From an uncultured Bacteroidales bacterium (lineage in GTDB: Bacteria > Bacteroidota > Bacteroidia > Bacteroidales > UBA4417): a DNA stretch of 46,370 nt. Within the stretch, counting starts at the first letter, position 1; each line of letters begins with the position of its first letter. The notes under the pieces are model-generated. The model worked only from the letters and a program-made list of their open reading frames with translations, had not been told where the DNA came from and ran no database searches. Positions 16,612-24,420 of the stretch are shown here, one piece after another. The position numbers were made by a program, and so were the translations under genes. Location of the stretch: the NCBI GenBank assembly GCA_903822525.1, contig CAIJPI010000180.1, positions 1 through 46,370 of the forward strand, read 5' to 3'.

Positions 16612-16779
16612 TTATGCTGGTGAAATTGCTTCAACCGGACATACATCAGCGCAGGAGCCGCAATCGGTGCAGATATCGGCGTCGATTTTGTAGATATCAC
16701 CTTCGGCGATAGCTTCAACTGGACACTCATCAATGCAGGTTCCGCAAGCGGTGCAGTCGTCAGAAATAACGTAAGACAT
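16612..16779 (-). CDS. 2[4Fe-4S] ferredoxin, 55 aa
   Basis: Too short for the ORF track. The minus strand encodes MSYVISDDCTACGTCIDECP followed by a second CxxCxxCxxxCP block (ICTDCGSCADVCP), then VEAISPA and TAA. Eight cysteines in two CxxCxxCxxxC motifs define a bacterial-type ferredoxin carrying two [4Fe-4S] clusters, a low-potential one-electron carrier. The ATG is at 16779 with a promoter box about 28 bases upstream and a clean terminator behind it, so it is a one-gene transcript. It is divergent from korAB and is a plausible electron acceptor for that enzyme (inference from position and biochemistry). The 83-aa ORF in the track at this place is a shadow in another frame. Confidence 0.95.
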   Translation of the reverse strand: MSYVISDDCTACGTCIDECPVEAIAEGDIYKIDADICTDCGSCADVCPVEAISPA

Positions 16780-16807
16780 TTGTTTATGGAGTTTAGAATT
16801 AACGGTG

Positions 16808-16815
16808 CAAATATA
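16808..16815 (-). promoter_or_regulatory. Promoter -7 box TAtaTTTG for the ferredoxin gene
   Basis: The plus strand reads CAAATATA, giving TATATTTG followed by CA on the minus strand. A TTG lies upstream with a 17-base spacer, shorter than consensus. Confidence 0.5.
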
Positions 16816-17021
16816 AGTAGTATTCTTGTTATCAAGGGCGTAAAAAAAATAATAGTCAGCTTTTAGTGTGGTTTCAGGATGCGGATTTTAATCCAAAAGA
16901 AGCAGAATAGATTTTATAGTATATTTAACATGTTGTAAAACAGCAATATACATATGCACATTTTTTGTTTTTTAGAATTTATATAAATAAGGTATTACAC
17001 TTCAGGTCTGTTAAAATCTTA

Positions 17022-17029
17022 TACCTTTG
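17022..17029 (+). promoter_or_regulatory. Promoter -7 box TAccTTTG for korAB
   Basis: TACCTTTG followed by CA, 28 bases before the korA ATG. It argues for ATG 17058 rather than the upstream start in the ORF track, because the longer ORF would begin before the promoter. Confidence 0.55.
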
Positions 17030-17057
17030 CACTGTTAATCAATCAAAAAGCAAAAGC

Positions 17058-18896
17058 ATGAGCGAACAGACTAACTTCATCGAGAAAGAAGATGTTGTTG
17101 TAAAATTTTGTGGCGATTCAGGCGACGGGATGCAACTTGCTGGTACACTTTTCAGTGATGCAGCTGCTCTTCTGGGCCTTGATCTGGCTACTTTTCCTGA
17201 CTATCCGGCTGAAATACGCGCACCGCATAATACCATTGCTGGTGTTTCGGGTTTCCAGGTACATGTGGGAAGAAAAAAAATTGAGACTTCAGGCGATTTC
17301 GTCGACATTCTTGTTGCGATGAATCCGGCTTCACTCAAATCGAACCTGAAATGGACCCGTCCGGGTGCCACCATTATAGTGGATGCCGATTTGTTTGATG
17401 AAGCTACTTGCAAAAAAGCTGGTTATCTGACCAATCCGCTTGAAGACAACAGCCTTGAAGGGTACAATCTTGTAAAAGCGCCGGTTACCATTCTTACCCG
17501 AAATGCTTTACAACCTCTGGGTATTGATAATAAAACTGCTGACCGCACACGGAACGTGTTCACACTTGGAATTATCTATCATATATTCAGTTGGAAGTTA
17601 GATTCAACTGTTAACTATTTCAAGGCTAAGTTTAAAAAGAAACCTGAAATGATTGAGGCCAATAAACTGGTTCTCGAAACGGGTTACAGCTATGCCGATA
17701 CTGTCGAAACTTTAGGTTCTTCCTATCATATTGCTAAGGCAACAATGGCTCCGGGCCGTTACCGGAACATTACCGGAAATGTCGCTACAGCGTGGGGTTT
17801 CCTGGCAGCAGCCGAACGTTCGGGCAGACCATTGTTCCTGGGATCCTATCCCATAACACCCGCTACCGAAATTCTGATCGAACTGGTGAGACATAAATCA
17901 CTTGGCGCAAAAGTATTTCAGGCCGAAGACGAAATTGCAGGTATTTGTTCAGCAATAGGCGCTAGTTATACCGGTTCGCTGGCTCTTACTACAACTTCAG
18001 GTCCTGGTCTTTCGCTGAAAAGTGAAGCCATAGGTTTAGCGGTTATGACCGAATTGCCATTGGTTATTGTTAACGTTCAACGTGGTGGGCCATCAACAGG
18101 TTTGCCAACAAAGAGTGAACAAAGCGACCTGATGCAGGCATTGTTTGGCCGTAACGGCGAAGCACCTGTTGTTGTAATAGCTGCTTCAACACCGGCTGAT
18201 TGCTTTAAGTATGCATATGAGTCGGCTAAAATAGCACTCGAGCACATGACTCCGGTTATTTTATTGACTGATGGATCACTTGGTAACGGATCACAATTGT
18301 TCCGGATTCCAAAAGTGGCTGATCTGCCATCCATTACGCCTCCTATGGCCGAGCCTAACGATAAGGATTATAAACCTTACAAACGCGATCCTGAAACCTT
18401 GGTCCGCAAATGGGCAATCCCAGGAACAGAAGGCCTTCGTCACCGTATTGGTGGGCTGGAAAAAGAAAATGGTTCAGGTAACGTAAGTACTGATCCTGCC
18501 AATCACCAGATTATGACGGACCTGCGCGAAGCGAAAGTTCAGAAAGTAGCTGATTTTATTCCTGAACAATCAATTGTTGGTGCTAAAGAAGGTGATGTAC
18601 TGGTTGTAAGCTGGGGCGGAACACGTGGTACTACCGAGGCTGCTGTGGAAGAACTTCAAAAACAAGGTAAAAAAATCAGCCTGGCACACTTCCATCATAT
18701 TATGCCTCTGCCAAAAAATACCCACAAAGTATTGGCAGGGTTCAAAAAAATTATCGTGTGTGAACTTAACAGTGGGCAGTTTGTTAACTACCTGAGGATG
18801 AAAGAGCCTGACTATCGTTATACTCAGTATAATAAAGTTATGGGGCTTCCTTTCACCGTCACCGAGTTGGTAAATAAGTTTAACGAAATGCTTTAG
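17058..18896 (+). CDS. korA: 2-oxoglutarate:ferredoxin oxidoreductase, fused gamma-alpha subunit
   Basis: 612 residues from ATG 17058; the track's start at 16965 precedes the promoter box. It catalyses, with KorB, oxidative decarboxylation of a 2-oxoacid to acyl-CoA with reduction of ferredoxin. The N-terminal third is the gamma domain (VVVKFCGDSGDGMQLAGTLF, residues 13-32). The alpha/pyrimidine-binding domain starts near 235 (GNVATAWGFLAAAERSGRPLF, GSYPITPATEILIEL) and includes FQAEDEIAGICSAIGASYTG and TTSGPGLSLKSEAIGLAVM. The two-gene fused layout is that of KorAB rather than pyruvate:ferredoxin oxidoreductase. The substrate is inferred from this layout; other 2-oxoacids are possible. korB follows 11 bases later. 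Confidence 0.9.
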   Translation: MSEQTNFIEKEDVVVKFCGDSGDGMQLAGTLFSDAAALLGLDLATFPDYPAEIRAPHNTIAGVSGFQVHVGRKKIETSGDFVDILVAMNPASLKSNLKWTRPGATIIVDADLFDEATCKKAGYLTNPLEDNSLEGYNLVKAPVTILTRNALQPLGIDNKTADRTRNVFTLGIIYHIFSWKLDSTVNYFKAKFKKKPEMIEANKLVLETGYSYADTVETLGSSYHIAKATMAPGRYRNITGNVATAWGFLAAAERSGRPLFLGSYPITPATEILIELVRHKSLGAKVFQAEDEIAGICSAIGASYTGSLALTTTSGPGLSLKSEAIGLAVMTELPLVIVNVQRGGPSTGLPTKSEQSDLMQALFGRNGEAPVVVIAASTPADCFKYAYESAKIALEHMTPVILLTDGSLGNGSQLFRIPKVADLPSITPPMAEPNDKDYKPYKRDPETLVRKWAIPGTEGLRHRIGGLEKENGSGNVSTDPANHQIMTDLREAKVQKVADFIPEQSIVGAKEGDVLVVSWGGTRGTTEAAVEELQKQGKKISLAHFHHIMPLPKNTHKVLAGFKKIIVCELNSGQFVNYLRMKEPDYRYTQYNKVMGLPFTVTELVNKFNEML

Positions 18897-18907
18897 GAGG
18901 TAAAATT

Positions 18908-19951
18908 ATGTTCGAATTTCCAAATAAAACTATTGAACGATCGGTAGTTGAGCTAAACAAAGCCGATTTCGTAAGCGACCAGATGGTAAAATGGTGCCCC
19001 GGTTGCGGAGCTCATGCCATTCTTGCATCCATTGCCAACGTATTCCCTAAGATCGGCTACCGTAAGGAAAATTTCATGATGGTCTCCGGTATCGGATGCT
19101 CCTCCCGTTTCCCTTATTATGTGAATACATACGGTTTTCATGGAATTCACGGTCGGGCTAATGCAATAGCATCGGGTGTTAAAATTGCAAACCCTAACCT
19201 TAGTGTCTGGATAGCTACTGGCGACGGCGACTCTATGGCTATCGGCGGAAACCATTTTATTCATATTATCCGCCGTAATATTGATGTGAATATCGTGATG
19301 TTCAACAATCAGATTTACGGACTCACAAAAGGGCAGTTTTCACCAACTACTCCAATGGGTAGCATTACAAAAACCTCACCTCAGGGTACCATCGAGCATC
19401 CGTTTAATCCGGGCGAACTGGTTCTGGGAGCGCAAGGCACTTTCTTTGCACGCGCAGTCGATACCAATGTTAAACTCATGACCGAAGTTATGTTTGAAGC
19501 TGCCCGTCACGATGGGACTTCAGTAATTGAAATACTTCAGAACTGTATCATTTTTGCTGACAAAACCCACGAAGCCGTTACAGATAAAGAACTTCGTGAC
19601 GATGCCCAGATTCATATCAAAAACGGTGAACCTCTTATATTTGGGAAAAATCGCGATAAAGGTATCCGTCTCAACGGAACGCAGCTTGAAGTTGTTAAAT
19701 TAGGAGAAAACGGTATAACTGAGGATGATCTTTTAGTTCATGATCAGTACCAGCAGGACCCGGGTTTACACCTGATGATTGCTAAAATGTACCCGCCTCA
19801 TTTCCCGGTTGCTTTGGGCGTTATCCGTTCGGCAATGTATCCAACGTATGACGACCTGGTTGAAGACCAGATCGCTCAGGCAAAAAACAAAAGCAAAATA
19901 CTTTGCGTGGATGATCTGCTGAACAGCGGTGATACATGGGAAATTAAATAG
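18908..19951 (+). CDS. korB: 2-oxoglutarate:ferredoxin oxidoreductase beta subunit
   Basis: TPP-binding and iron-sulfur subunit, 347 residues. MVKWCPGCGAHAILASI has the paired cysteines C30 and C33; a third is C64 in GIGCSSRFPYY, and a fourth candidate is in IEILQNCIIF, together the expected ligands of the [4Fe-4S] cluster. The TPP/Mg motif is GDGDSMAIGGNHFIH followed by NNQIYGLTKGQFSPTT. A strong AGGAGGT Shine-Dalgarno, overlapping the korA stop, lies 6 bases before the ATG, so the subunits are co-expressed. A terminator closes the operon. No delta/ferredoxin subunit is fused or adjacent; the divergent 55-aa ferredoxin may fill that role. Confidence 0.92.
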   Translation: MFEFPNKTIERSVVELNKADFVSDQMVKWCPGCGAHAILASIANVFPKIGYRKENFMMVSGIGCSSRFPYYVNTYGFHGIHGRANAIASGVKIANPNLSVWIATGDGDSMAIGGNHFIHIIRRNIDVNIVMFNNQIYGLTKGQFSPTTPMGSITKTSPQGTIEHPFNPGELVLGAQGTFFARAVDTNVKLMTEVMFEAARHDGTSVIEILQNCIIFADKTHEAVTDKELRDDAQIHIKNGEPLIFGKNRDKGIRLNGTQLEVVKLGENGITEDDLLVHDQYQQDPGLHLMIAKMYPPHFPVALGVIRSAMYPTYDDLVEDQIAQAKNKSKILCVDDLLNSGDTWEIK

Positions 19952-20252
19952 TTTTTGATTGATAGTTATCGAAGGCCTCCGTAATAACGGGGGCTTTTTT
20001 TTACCCTTCTTTTACCCGGAATTATGTTGAAGTATTTGCCAAGTAACCGAATTTTTTTCATACAGTCGATAAAAAAAATAAGGAATATTGTTTAATAAGC
20101 TATTTTTGTAAAAGATGAAATATATTATTTTATCCGGGAAACTTTAGTCCGGATGTGCTTAAAAAATATCCGGATGCTTCATATCCGTTTGTTGTATATT
20201 CTTTTTTTCTGAAAGACAAATCATCGATTTCCTGATTTAAGCCAGTTGCAGC
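19952..20252. other. Intergenic region korB to flippase-like gene
   Basis: About 300 bases, A+T-rich. It contains the korAB terminator and a TAttTTTG box at 20101-20108 that could start the next gene's transcript. Three short TCCGG-containing words near 20130-20190 (TATCCGGG, GTCCGGATG, TATCCGGATG) are unexplained. No coding sequence seen. Confidence 0.5.
19972..20002 (+). terminator. Terminator of korAB
   Basis: Stem AAGGCCTCCGT / ACGGGGGCTTT with one wobble pair and one mismatch, AATA loop, then a T8-type run. It lies 20 bases after the korB stop. Confidence 0.9.
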
Positions 20253-21251
20253 ATGAAAATAAAACTGAATAGCATTATTAAGATTACTGTTACACTGCTT
20301 ATACTTATTTTCCTTTTCTGGAAGGTGAAATTTAATACTCAGGGGTTTTCTGAAACCCTCCGATCAGTGCGTTTAGTCTATTTCCTTCTATCCTTATTTG
20401 GTGTAGTACTTGTGTTAGGTATCAAAAGTTACAGATGGCGCATACTTATCAGCAACGAAGGCGTGAAGTATTCAGCCTATAAGGCATTTGCGGCTTTTAT
20501 GGCATCGGATGCAATCGGGATTGTTACGCCAGGTAGAATTGGAGAGATTGCCCGCTTGTATTATGTCAGGCAGGAAACAACTATCAGTTTTTATGCTGCT
20601 TTTAAAACTATTGTTTCCGACAGAATTTTCGATTTTACCATGCTTGGATGGTTTGGTTTATCGGGAATGCTATACTATTTTAAAACATTCGGCAACTATC
20701 CTGGAATTTATTATGCTGTAGGAATTCTGATTTTGTTTATACTTGGATATTTCGTGGTTGTTAAGTTCCTTGCAATACTACTGCGAAATCCGAAAGTCGG
20801 CAGATTGCCTGTAATACGTTTTATTTATGAAAGTTTCCTTGCTGTGGTCAGCAAGCGTTCTATAGAAATGTGGGTAATAACATTTACTGCATATTTTATG
20901 TATTTCTGGTTTTCCTGGCTTATCATGATTTCGTTGAACTTAACACCTTCATACCTTGATGTCGTTTTCATCATGAGTATTATGAGTCTGAGTACTATCA
21001 TACCGTTATCAGTTGCAGGCTTTGGTACCCGCGAAGCTACTCTTGTGCTGCTGTTTGCATATTATGGTCTGGCCAGTGAAACAGCCATTTCTTTTTCACT
21101 CATGCATTTCACTGCATTTTTTCTGTGGGGAGGCCTGATAGGACTTGTATTCTGGCTGTTGATGCCCATTTCGCTCCAGCAGGTAAAAGATGATTCAAAA
21201 AGCATATTCCTGTTGTTTAAACCTGAGCCCTCAGTGAAACAGGATAGCTAA
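20253..21251 (+). CDS. Flippase-like membrane protein (LPG synthase TM / UPF0104 type)
   Basis: 332 residues with about eight hydrophobic segments, starting with IKITVTLLILIFLFWKVKF. It has the hallmarks of the lysylphosphatidylglycerol-synthase transmembrane superfamily: KSYRWRILISNEGVKYS near 50, the conserved ASDAIGIVTPGRIGEIARLYYVR (about 85-108), a central hydrophobic block, and SVAGFGTREATLVLLFAYYGL (about 250-270). Proteins of this group are often annotated as flippase-like or as glycolipid-associated membrane proteins (AglD-like). The soluble LPG synthase domain is absent. It opens the glycan cluster, so movement or modification of a lipid-linked sugar is a reasonable inference. Confidence 0.8.
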   Translation: MKIKLNSIIKITVTLLILIFLFWKVKFNTQGFSETLRSVRLVYFLLSLFGVVLVLGIKSYRWRILISNEGVKYSAYKAFAAFMASDAIGIVTPGRIGEIARLYYVRQETTISFYAAFKTIVSDRIFDFTMLGWFGLSGMLYYFKTFGNYPGIYYAVGILILFILGYFVVVKFLAILLRNPKVGRLPVIRFIYESFLAVVSKRSIEMWVITFTAYFMYFWFSWLIMISLNLTPSYLDVVFIMSIMSLSTIIPLSVAGFGTREATLVLLFAYYGLASETAISFSLMHFTAFFLWGGLIGLVFWLLMPISLQQVKDDSKSIFLLFKPEPSVKQDS

Positions 21252-21396
21252 TTGTATGACTATAATCATATTGAAGGATGTTGAATAGTATTGGATTTTA
21301 AACTTATAATTGAATTTCATAGGAGTAAAATCTGCTGTGCTCTTACTGATTTGCCAATACGGCAGAATGATTGCTTTCATGATAATTTACTTTTGT

Positions 21397-21404
21397 TAAA
21401 TTTG
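21397..21404 (+). promoter_or_regulatory. Candidate -7 box TAaaTTTG before the first GT-C gene
   Basis: TAAATTTG followed by CA in the 270-base gap after the flippase-like gene. A TTG lies upstream with a 23-base spacer, longer than consensus. The leader would be about 115 bases. Confidence 0.35.
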
Positions 21405-21522
21405 CAGGTTCTAAGCCCGGTGATAATCAATTTCATGCCAACCGATTTTGCAGATTTATAATAAAATTCAAGGATGATTATAAATCAGTACAGGATTAGA
21501 CTGTCATCCGGAGCTAATACAT

Positions 21523-23583
21523 ATGATTAAAAAACTGCAGATCGCACTTCTGTTACTTGTTCCCCTGGTTTTCCTGGTCATGGGGTTGCGCTTCGATCGG
21601 ACTAAATACGGTACCGATCCTGAAAGTGCATACCTGATGAATGGACTCAATATTGCTATGGGGAAATCTGTTGGTCATTATGACAATCCCGGAACTACAG
21701 TTCAGATGTACAGTGCAGTTGTATTAAGGATTACCTACGCTTTCCGCTCTACCGATAATGATCTGCAAACAGATGTGCTGAAAAATTCAGAATATTATAT
21801 CGAGGTCTTACGCAAAGGGCTTATTATAATGAATGCCTGCGTTCTTCTGATACTAGGTCTTGTTGCATTTGTGCTTTTAGGAAATTTCTGGACCGGGTTG
21901 ATTCTTCAACTCGCTCCATTTATGTCAGTTACACTTATTGAGGAGTGTTTTACAAAGGTTGCCCCCGAACCGGTATTGTTTGCAACAATTGGGGCTTTGA
22001 TCATTATCCTGATGAAATTTTACACTTCAAAGGATGCCACCGGGAAGAAATATCCACTGCTTTTAGGTTTACTTGCCGGCTTTGGCCTGGCAACCAAAAT
22101 GACATTTCTGCCGGTATTAATCATTCCTATGATTATTTTAGCTGGGAAACGGAATAAATGGATTTATGCATTTTCTGTTATCCCTTCCTTTATTTTATTT
22201 ACGCTTCCGGCAGCAAAGGGGTATCTGAGTATGGCAAACTGGTTTCTTAGCCTGGGTACCCACACCGGGACCTACGGACAGGGGAATTCAGGTTTGTTGG
22301 ATCCGGCTCAGTATTTCCACTCAATAATTTCAATAGGCGTGAATAATATGGCTATGCTGGCAGTAATGGGTGTTGCTGTTATAGTATTGATTTCTGCAGG
22401 AATAAGGGCACGAAAACTGAATGTTGGTGATTCGAAAAAGGAATTTTATATACTTCTTGCCTTACTTTTTACACAGTTTGGCAGCATCCTCCTGGTAGCA
22501 AAGCATTATCACAGCAACCATTACCTGTTTCCGGCACTCAGCCTTTCAGGATTAGTGCTTGTATTTTCTTATCTGCTAATCAGCAAGAACTTTAAATCGG
22601 GGAATAAGCTTATCTCTAAGTTCTCCATGCCGATAGTTGCGGTTTTAGTTATTGGCATTTCTGCACTCAATATTCCGTATCTCACATTAGCATTCAATGG
22701 ATACCGGGCATCGAACCAAAGTACCGATGAAACTTTTTCACGTCTTGATCGCGATTTTAAAGGGTATGCTAAAGTTTACTATTACCCTATATCGTTCAAT
22801 GAATATTCATCGCTCCGATGGGGGAATGTTTATTCGAGGCAATACAGTACTGAAAAATTAATTGCATTATTCCCTGAGGGTTTATTCTATAATGCAGGTG
22901 AGAAAAGCTTTCAACTGTGGGAAACCAGTATTTCTACAAGGGAATTTGTAAAAAGGTATGGAAACCGGATACTGCTTATCGGAGGTCCGCTTACAGATGA
23001 TGAATTTAAGAACGTTGAACTGGGTGGCCTGAAACTAAAAAGACTCTTCGACAGCAGGGTACAGGTTGTGTATGAGGTTGAAACCGAAAAATCGGAACTT
23101 TTCAAAGGCGTTACCCACAGCAGCCCTGCTGTATGGTCGTTGCTGAATACCTTCGAAGTCTTGAGCCCTGACGGGCAATGGATAATGTCGGATAATGGGA
23201 ATAAGTTCTGTAAAAATTCATCCTTGTCTACTGATAAAGCCCGCTCAGGCAGCCATGCTTTTAAACTTCCTGTACACGATACCTATGCAATGGATTTCGG
23301 ACTTCAGGATGTTAAACCTGGTGATACTTTCGAGATCAGTATCTGGAAAACAGCGAATAGCCCCGAAGCATATCTGGTAGCAGCAAAAAATGATGGTAAC
23401 GGTCCTCCGTTTTATATACAAAGCAAAGGGTTTGTCGAAACCGACAGTTCCGGGAATTGGGAAAAAGTAATACTAACAGTTGTAATCCCTATGGATTTTA
23501 GTGGAGCTAAATTAAAGGTCTACCTTTGGAATTATGGTGATCAACCGGTATGGTTCGACGATTTTGAGATTACCAGGTATTAA
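21523..23583 (+). CDS. Polytopic GT-C type glycosyltransferase with C-terminal beta-sandwich-like domain
   Basis: 686 residues. The N-terminal 400 residues hold about ten membrane helices. After the first helix a periplasmic loop carries YGTDPESAYLMNG (D32, E34), the acidic motif expected of lipid-phosphate-sugar-dependent GT-C enzymes (GT39/GT83/ArnT-like). A soluble region follows, and from about 530 a separate domain ends in LKVYLWNYGDQPVWFDDFEI. Similar tails end the two minus-strand GT-C proteins at 24421 and 26557. The sugar and acceptor are unknown. It is in line with the GT2 gene 58 bases downstream, which may make the polyprenyl-phosphate sugar donor (inference). Confidence 0.72.
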   Translation: MIKKLQIALLLLVPLVFLVMGLRFDRTKYGTDPESAYLMNGLNIAMGKSVGHYDNPGTTVQMYSAVVLRITYAFRSTDNDLQTDVLKNSEYYIEVLRKGLIIMNACVLLILGLVAFVLLGNFWTGLILQLAPFMSVTLIEECFTKVAPEPVLFATIGALIIILMKFYTSKDATGKKYPLLLGLLAGFGLATKMTFLPVLIIPMIILAGKRNKWIYAFSVIPSFILFTLPAAKGYLSMANWFLSLGTHTGTYGQGNSGLLDPAQYFHSIISIGVNNMAMLAVMGVAVIVLISAGIRARKLNVGDSKKEFYILLALLFTQFGSILLVAKHYHSNHYLFPALSLSGLVLVFSYLLISKNFKSGNKLISKFSMPIVAVLVIGISALNIPYLTLAFNGYRASNQSTDETFSRLDRDFKGYAKVYYYPISFNEYSSLRWGNVYSRQYSTEKLIALFPEGLFYNAGEKSFQLWETSISTREFVKRYGNRILLIGGPLTDDEFKNVELGGLKLKRLFDSRVQVVYEVETEKSELFKGVTHSSPAVWSLLNTFEVLSPDGQWIMSDNGNKFCKNSSLSTDKARSGSHAFKLPVHDTYAMDFGLQDVKPGDTFEISIWKTANSPEAYLVAAKNDGNGPPFYIQSKGFVETDSSGNWEKVILTVVIPMDFSGAKLKVYLWNYGDQPVWFDDFEITRY

Positions 23584-23641
23584 AACTTGAAAAAAGGCCT
23601 TTAACCGGGAACAGAAAAAAATAATAGATAATAGTTAGGAT

Positions 23642-24397
23642 ATGATTAACGGAAAGAAAATTGTGGTTGTCCTGCCTGCATATAATGCCGGCCAAACGCT
23701 CGAAATTACTTATAACGAAATCCCTTTCGACATTGTTGACGATGTCGTTCTGGTTGACGATGGCAGTCGGGATAATACAGTTGAAGTTGCGCATCAGATA
23801 GGGATTAAACACGTTATTCAGCATGAGCAGAATAAAGGATACGGAGGGAATCAGAAAACCTGCTACGACACTGCATTGAAACTGGGAGGTGACATAGTCA
23901 TTATGCTTCATCCTGATTATCAGTATACTCCACTGCTTATTCAGTCGATGGCATACCTCATTGCCAACGGAGTATTCCCTGTTGTGATGGGTTCTCGCAT
24001 TTTAGGAAACGGAGCACGAAAAGGCGGTATGCCGCTTATCAAATATATTTCGAACCGGGGTCTCACTCTCATTCAGAATATTTTAATCAACCAGAAACTC
24101 TCTGAATACCATACAGGATACAGGGCATTTTCGCGCGAAGTGCTGCTTTCAATTGATTACCACGTAAACAGCGACGATTTTGTTTTTGATAACCAAATGA
24201 TCTCACAAATCATCTATAAAGGATACCCGGTTGGCGAAATTACTTGTCCGACTAAATATTTTAAGGAAGCGTCGTCTATCAATCTCTGGCGCAGTACAAT
24301 CTATGCCATTGGGGTATTAAAAACATCCGTATCGCATTTTATGAATAAATTGGGCATACTGCATTCAAAACGCTATCAGGCCCCACAATCAAAGTAA
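23642..24397 (+). CDS. Family 2 glycosyltransferase (polyprenyl-phosphate sugar synthase-like)
   Basis: 251 residues of GT-A fold: VVVLPAYNAGQTLEITYNEI at the N-terminus, VLVDDGSRDNTVEVA with the nucleotide-binding Asp, NKGYGGNQKTCYDTAL, then MLHPDYQYTP in the place of the DxD motif (HPD rather than DAD) and HTGYRAFSREVL. This resembles DPM1/GtrB-type enzymes that make sugar-phosphate-polyprenol. No membrane helices at the C-terminus, so it is probably peripheral. It ends 23 bases from the stop of the convergent GT-C gene, with no terminator visible between them. Confidence 0.85.
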   Translation: MINGKKIVVVLPAYNAGQTLEITYNEIPFDIVDDVVLVDDGSRDNTVEVAHQIGIKHVIQHEQNKGYGGNQKTCYDTALKLGGDIVIMLHPDYQYTPLLIQSMAYLIANGVFPVVMGSRILGNGARKGGMPLIKYISNRGLTLIQNILINQKLSEYHTGYRAFSREVLLSIDYHVNSDDFVFDNQMISQIIYKGYPVGEITCPTKYFKEASSINLWRSTIYAIGVLKTSVSHFMNKLGILHSKRYQAPQSK

Positions 24398-24420
24398 TTT
24401 GGCTGGATATCATCTTTGCA

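Noticed and set aside
16584-16835. 83-aa minus-strand ORF in the track
   Set aside because: It is a shadow in another frame of the real 55-aa ferredoxin, whose frame has eight motif-placed cysteines.
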